DNA from: Bacteroidota bacterium | GTDB taxonomy: Bacteria > Bacteroidota > Bacteroidia > Chitinophagales > Saprospiraceae | NCBI GenBank assembly: GCA_029573365.1 | Contig: JAKQGD010000297.1 | Location: 1-9,718 of the forward strand | DNA: 9,718 nucleotides | Direction of reading: 5' to 3' | The notes under the pieces: model-generated | Told to the model about the DNA's origin: nothing | Databases searched by the model: none | What the model saw: the letters and a program-made list of their open reading frames with translations, nothing else | In this document: piece by piece, positions 6,034-9,718 of the stretch | Numbering within the stretch: position 1 is the first letter of the stretch | Layout of the letters: each line of letters starts with the position of its first letter | Made by a program: the position numbers and the translations under genes

Positions 6034-7470
6034 TCAGATGTGATAAAGGTGCCATATCTGGGTAGTAAAAAAACAAATGATTAGCCCCATCACGATGGGT
6101 AGAAATGTAGCCAGCATTGTCCATTTCATGCTGCCTGTTTCTTTGTAAATCGTATATATCGTCGTACTGCACGGATTGTGGAGCAGGCTAAAAAGCATCA
6201 GGTTTACTCCCGTAAGCAACGTCCAGCCGCCCTGCCGCAGGATGCCTGCCGTATCTTCTAGAGAGTCGAGCTCAAACATAACCCCAGTCCCAGCTCCTGC
6301 TCTGACGATATTGGCACTAAGCACTGTCAGCATAAGGATGGTAGGTATGACTATTTCGTTGGCAGGAATCGCAATGATGTAAGCCAGGAGGATGACGCCG
6401 TTGAGTCCAAAAAACAAGGCAAACGGATTGGCCCAATGGATAAAATGTTCGGCTATGCTTTGATCTCCGACATGTATATTGGCGACAAGCCAGATAACCA
6501 CACCTGCTGGCATGGCAAACACCATAGCCCTCCAAAGTACAAATATCGTCCTGTCGATCAGTGAGGTATACAGGGTCTGCATGAGGCGTGGAGGCCTGTA
6601 AGGGGGCAGCTCGAGGCTGAATGCAGATGCTTCGCCTTTGAGAACTGTTTTGCTTAATCCCCAGGAAACCACCAGGCTGAAAACGATGCCTGTCACTGCA
6701 ATGGTGACCACAGCACCTGCAGATACCAGACCAGCCCATGCTGCCGGCACCATACTGCCTATAAAAATCGTGGCTATAAGTATCTGTGTTGGCCAACGCC
6801 CGTTGCACAGCGAAAAATTATTGGTAATAATCGCTATAAGCCTTTCTCTGGGACTGTCTATCACCCTTGCAGCGACGACGCCGGCGGCATTACATCCGAA
6901 ACCCATGCTCATAGTCAGTGCCTGCTTGCCGTGGGCACCAGCCCGGCGGAAAAGGCTGTCCATGTTAAAAGCCACCCTGGGCAGGTAACCCAGATCTTCC
7001 AGCAAGGTAAACATGGGAAAAAATATGGCCATAGGCGGCAGCATGACTGCCACGACCCATGCCAGGGCCAGATATGCCCCGTCAAAAAGTACCCCCGTAA
7101 GCCACGACGGCATATGAAGCCAGTCACCCAGACTGTGCAGCACGGGCAAAAACTTGTCTATGAGCAGATTTGCCAACAAACCTGAAGGATAATTCGCCCC
7201 GGCCACAGTCAACCAGAAGACCAGGGCCAGCAGCAGAAACATGATGGGAAAACCCAGCCACCGGCTGGTAACTATCTTATCTATCGCTATGTCCGTGCTA
7301 TAGGCTTCCCTGCCGCCCTCAACGACCACTGTTTTACGAGCTATACGTGAGGCGTCCTCGTAAATGGATTCTATCACCGTATCGTGAAAATTGACGCCCA
7401 GTTCCCAGCGGGCACGGTTGGCTGACGATATAATCTCCTCGCGGGACTGCTGATCTGAAAATGATTCCAT
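6034..7470 (-). CDS. feoB: FeoB membrane (permease) domain as a separate protein
   Basis: This is the inner-membrane transport half of the ferrous iron transporter FeoB. The 478-residue product lacks the GTPase domain, which lies immediately upstream. Residues 1-65 form the helical linker region normally found after the G domain (SANRARWELGVNFHDT at 16-31). The first membrane segment starts near 72 (GFPIMFLLLALVFWL). The first gate motif contains GFGCN with Cys193, followed by SPRERL (206-211) and Cys222 in SLCNGRWPT. The second gate has NPCSTT (432-437) with Cys434. About seven to nine helices follow the usual FeoB pattern, ending with a helix at about 452-470. The ATG is 12 bp after the TAA of the GTPase gene and in the same frame, so the two may be a natural split or one gene broken by a nonsense codon. 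Alone, automatic tools may label it a nucleoside-recognition (Gate) domain protein. Confidence 0.9.
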   Translation of the reverse strand: MESFSDQQSREEIISSANRARWELGVNFHDTVIESIYEDASRIARKTVVVEGGREAYSTDIAIDKIVTSRWLGFPIMFLLLALVFWLTVAGANYPSGLLANLLIDKFLPVLHSLGDWLHMPSWLTGVLFDGAYLALAWVVAVMLPPMAIFFPMFTLLEDLGYLPRVAFNMDSLFRRAGAHGKQALTMSMGFGCNAAGVVAARVIDSPRERLIAIITNNFSLCNGRWPTQILIATIFIGSMVPAAWAGLVSAGAVVTIAVTGIVFSLVVSWGLSKTVLKGEASAFSLELPPYRPPRLMQTLYTSLIDRTIFVLWRAMVFAMPAGVVIWLVANIHVGDQSIAEHFIHWANPFALFFGLNGVILLAYIIAIPANEIVIPTILMLTVLSANIVRAGAGTGVMFELDSLEDTAGILRQGGWTLLTGVNLMLFSLLHNPCSTTIYTIYKETGSMKWTMLATFLPIVMGLIICFFTTQIWHLYHI

Positions 7471-7485
7471 GTGGGTGATGTATTA
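7471..7485 (-). other. In-frame stop and four-codon gap between the two feoB parts
   Basis: The GTPase frame ends with TAA at 7485-7483. The same frame continues with four sense codons (Tyr-Ile-Thr-His) and then the ATG of the permease frame at 7470. A single base change in the TAA would fuse the two into one product of about 749 residues. No Shine-Dalgarno-like sequence is visible in the gap, so the permease would depend on reinitiation, leaderless-like initiation usual in this phylum, or readthrough. Confidence 0.85.
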
Positions 7486-8283
7486 AACGGGTTGGGTGAC
7501 TTCACGGTCGGGGCTTAGGCTTCCCAGGTGCCCTGACCTTATTGCTTCGATGATGGAACTGTCTCCTTCCAGCAGCCTCATGGCTACCCAGGTAGCATTA
7601 GGCAGACCCGGAAAATGGGCCATCAACTGACCGGAAATTTCTGAGATTGCGTGGTTTAACCCTGCTGATTTGCTTTTTATCTTGTGAGGGCGGCATACAT
7701 ATTTGCCTGAGGCGACTTCCTCTATGGCCAAAAGAAGTTCATCCATACCTTCCCTGCTCCTGGCAGAAGCGGGGATGACGGGTATTCCCAGTTCCCTGGA
7801 AAGGGCCCTAATGTCTATTTTTATATTGTTGCGGCGGGCTTCGTCCATGAGATTGAGGCAAAGCACGGCCCTGTCAGTTATCTCAAGAATCTGTAGGGCC
7901 AGATTCAGGTTTCTCTCCAGTCTGGTGGCATCGGTTACAATGACAGTTACATCTGGCTGGCCAAAAAGAATGAAGTTTCTGGCTACCTCTTCGTCGGTAC
8001 TGGTCGAAAGCAGGGAGTACGTACCCGGAAGGTCGACCACCTTGTATTTTTTGTCATTAAAAATATAACCACCCTCCGCTCTGCTGACGGTCTTGCCCGG
8101 CCAGTTGCCCGTATGCTGTTTGAGGCCTGTAAAATTGTTAAATACCGTGCTTTTGCCGGTATTGGGATTTCCAGCCAGGGCAATGATAAAATCTACATTT
8201 TCCGGATTGATGCCCAGTCTTACGAGGTTAGCCTTGTTGTGGACCGGACAGTTTTCACAATCATGCTTGATATTCTGGCTCAT
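7483..8283 (-). CDS. feoB: FeoB small GTPase domain protein
   Basis: This is the cytosolic G-protein half of FeoB, which controls ferrous iron transport through GTP hydrolysis. In the 266 residues I see G1 GNPNTGKST (38-46), the switch I region HTGNWPGKT with the G2 threonine (57-65), G3 DLPG (84-87), G4 NLMD (144-147), and a G5-like SARSREG near 173-179. The tail contains the RLLEGDSSIIEAIRSG segment that in fused FeoB leads to the helical linker. The N terminus carries a Cys/His cluster, HDCENCPVH (7-15), before the G domain. The start at 8283 overlaps the end of the DtxR-FeoA gene by 23 bp in another frame, which suggests translational coupling. The stop is followed after 12 bp by the permease half in the same frame. 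Confidence 0.92.
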   Translation of the reverse strand: MSQNIKHDCENCPVHNKANLVRLGINPENVDFIIALAGNPNTGKSTVFNNFTGLKQHTGNWPGKTVSRAEGGYIFNDKKYKVVDLPGTYSLLSTSTDEEVARNFILFGQPDVTVIVTDATRLERNLNLALQILEITDRAVLCLNLMDEARRNNIKIDIRALSRELGIPVIPASARSREGMDELLLAIEEVASGKYVCRPHKIKSKSAGLNHAISEISGQLMAHFPGLPNATWVAMRLLEGDSSIIEAIRSGHLGSLSPDREVTQPV

Positions 8284-9328
8284 AGGTTCTAATGTTTTTA
8301 ATGTAAATATGTTCTGCCTGGCTTTTACGTATACCTATCGTGGTACCCATAATCCGGTAGCCGACAGGGTCGCCGGACGCACTGCGGATGACGGCTCTGA
8401 CTTCTGTGCCCGGTACGATACCGAGGTCCATAAGTCTGCGTCTCTGCTGGCCCCGCAGATGGGGTGATATCCCGGCTACCTCAGCCGATTGACCCACCTG
8501 CAGGAGGGCCAGGTTATTGTGTTTTTCTCTTACGGGTTCGTTTTCGCTAAAAACATTTACGGTCACCTGAGATGCAAAAAAGGGCGTGAGGATGACCTCG
8601 TCACCACCGGCTACAATGGTGATTTTTTGCGGCGTGACATCAGTCACGTAGACCTGCATGCCGGCATACAACCCAAAGACTACCAGCTGGTCATAGATGG
8701 CCCTAGGCTCGTCCTCGAGATGGGTGATAAGGCCCATGTCCCCTTCCTTTAGCGAACTGAGGAGTACGCCTTTATTATCTGGCAGCTCGCCGAGAACCGT
8801 AGGTATCGGATCACCGTGTGGGTCAAAAACTGGATGCCCCATCCTGGCGGCGAGTTCCTCGACCGAGTCTTCTGTCATCATGTGTTCTACCCTGTCGGCT
8901 TCTGTGTGCCAGTGGGTGGAAGCAACACCCGTCTCTTCGGCGAGGTATTTTTCCCAGATGCGGTGCACACGTATGACACGCAGAGCGTAAGACCTGCCTG
9001 TGTCTGTGAGCGAAAGATCGTGGTTTGACGAGGTAGCCAGTCCCATGCTGATCAGCGACTGCACAGTATCACTGGCCTTGTCTCCTGATATGTGGAGGTT
9101 GCCTGCCAGACTGTTGATGTCGCACGGTTGGTTACGGTACTCGCAGTCGAAAAGGTACTTGAGGGCGTCTTCCAGCATCGCCTTTTTACGGTTTGTAGAG
9201 AAGGAACCCATAAGTGCCAGCCCTCCCCTGCCCGGCCAGAAAAACCAGATGAGCAACAGCACAAATAGCAGTCCCAAAAGGATGTTTATGGCTGGTGCCG
9301 AAAGCATAGGAATAAACAATAGTTTCAT
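8261..9328 (-). CDS. Membrane-anchored DtxR/MntR-type regulator fused to FeoA domain
   Basis: The domains of this 355-residue protein are, in order: a hydrophobic helix (about 11-31); a motif FWPGRGGLAL (30-39); a DtxR-type winged helix (about 51-116, HTH about 71-96); the DtxR metal-binding and dimerization helices (about 117-165); the motif GHPVFDPHGDPIP (164-176); a first SH3-like domain (about 188-259); and a second, FeoA-type SH3-like domain (about 273-345). By alignment with MntR, the metal ligands are Asp54, His122, Asp145, Glu148 and His149; the ligand equivalent to Glu11 is Lys57. Basic residues after the helix (Arg34, Arg47-Lys49) predict the regulatory part is cytoplasmic. The helix plus P-x-R-G-x-L motif resembles the end of a metal ABC permease, suggesting descent from a permease-DtxR fusion; this is inference. 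It may sense metal and serve as FeoA for the FeoB encoded next. ATG 9328 overlaps the previous stop (ATGA). Confidence 0.85.
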   Translation of the reverse strand: MKLLFIPMLSAPAINILLGLLFVLLLIWFFWPGRGGLALMGSFSTNRKKAMLEDALKYLFDCEYRNQPCDINSLAGNLHISGDKASDTVQSLISMGLATSSNHDLSLTDTGRSYALRVIRVHRIWEKYLAEETGVASTHWHTEADRVEHMMTEDSVEELAARMGHPVFDPHGDPIPTVLGELPDNKGVLLSSLKEGDMGLITHLEDEPRAIYDQLVVFGLYAGMQVYVTDVTPQKITIVAGGDEVILTPFFASQVTVNVFSENEPVREKHNNLALLQVGQSAEVAGISPHLRGQQRRRLMDLGIVPGTEVRAVIRSASGDPVGYRIMGTTIGIRKSQAEHIYIKNIRTYEPEYQA

Positions 9329-9718
9329 GGCTCGCGGTTTGGAGTTTGTTCAGAATCAGATTGCTGCACCTCAATCAAGGACGAAAGGTCATCATGTAGC
9401 AACAGCCTGGTGTCGTTAAGGGTCACCTCAGTCATCCTGGTGTTTGGATATCGGGCAGTCACTTTCAGGATTGCATTGAGCCGTAGGTGATTAGACTGAC
9501 AAAACTCAAAGTACTCGGGGTCTGATCCCAGAAGGCGGCTCACAGTGTATATGCTCCCGGGGTCAGCAGCTGAAAGCGGAATTATGTCATGGCCGGACTC
9601 GTACATATGTCCGCTGGCATTGGGTATCGGGTCACCATGCGGATCTGTGGTAGGGTGTCCCAGGAAGTTGCTCAGTCTCTCTGTTAGGAAATCGGAAGTC
9701 AGGTGCTCCAATAGCTCC
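9325..9718 (-). CDS. DtxR/MntR-family metal-dependent regulator (5' end outside window)
   Basis: Only the C-terminal 130 codons are in the window; the winged-helix DNA-binding domain lies beyond the right edge. The first visible residues, ELLEH, match the E-x-x-E-H metal-ligand motif of the second domain of MntR and DtxR. They are followed by the dimerization helix and the GHPTTDPHGDPIP motif. A C-terminal SH3-like (FeoA-like) domain spans most of the remainder, ending in an acidic and polar tail (about the last 18 residues). A TTG at 9711 is not a credible start because the conserved frame continues through the edge. The gene ends in TGA overlapping the ATG of the next gene by 4 bp, so the two paralogous regulators are probably translated in tandem. 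The motif and domain order recur in the neighbour, pointing to duplication. It is likely an Fe- or Mn-responsive repressor of the downstream genes. Confidence 0.85.
   Translation of the reverse strand, partial: ELLEHLTSDFLTERLSNFLGHPTTDPHGDPIPNASGHMYESGHDIIPLSAADPGSIYTVSRLLGSDPEYFEFCQSNHLRLNAILKVTARYPNTRMTEVTLNDTRLLLHDDLSSLIEVQQSDSEQTPNREP

Noticed and set aside
6317..6808. Open frame of 163 codons on the minus strand within feoB permease
   Set aside because: It is in another frame of the same strand as conserved FeoB motifs, with a Cys/His/Arg-rich shadow composition.
7703..8068. Open frame of 121 codons on the plus strand opposite the FeoB GTPase
   Set aside because: It is antisense to the G3 and G4 motifs; Ser/Arg-rich shadow without recognisable domains.

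Overview
The window reads as ordinary chromosomal DNA of a member of the Bacteroidota, most likely of the Cytophagales or a neighbouring order. Three intergenic spacers carry a match to the Bacteroidota sigma-A -7 element (TAnnTTTG) at a suitable distance from a start codon. The genes lack clear Shine-Dalgarno sequences. The gene types (a BatA-domain VWA membrane protein, a dihydroorotase-like protein, DtxR-type regulators fused to FeoA-like domains) also fit that phylum. I see no rRNA, tRNA, CRISPR array, insertion sequence or phage gene.

Layout. Positions 1-238 are an A+T-rich flank with no gene I can establish. Two plus-strand housekeeping genes follow: the ribosome-associated ATPase YchF (239-1336) and an RluE-type 23S rRNA pseudouridine synthase (1363-2106). 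Everything from 2107 to the right edge is on the minus strand. Transcription there runs from right to left: a DtxR/MntR-family regulator cut by the window edge (9325-9718), a second DtxR-type protein with an N-terminal membrane anchor and a C-terminal FeoA domain (8261-9328), the FeoB GTPase domain (7483-8283), the FeoB membrane permease domain (6034-7470), a SRPBCC protein (5527-5988), a BatA/VWA membrane protein (3366-5396) and a dihydroorotase homologue without key catalytic residues (2107-3360).

How the genes fit together. The right half is a compact metal-uptake module. Its regulators and the GTPase overlap (4 bp and 23 bp), which suggests translational coupling. FeoB, normally one polypeptide, is here two reading frames in the same phase, separated by a TAA codon and four further codons. 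FeoA is not free but is fused to the membrane-anchored regulator. The module could import Fe2+ (or Mn2+) and sense metal near the membrane, but that is inference. The SRPBCC gene and the BatA/VWA plus dihydroorotase-like pair each have a candidate promoter, so they may be separate units. The dihydroorotase-like gene and rluE meet tail to tail with no base between their stop codons.

The points most worth a second look are the membrane-anchored DtxR-FeoA fusion, the same-frame split of feoB, and the catalytically degenerate dihydroorotase coupled to a VWA membrane protein.
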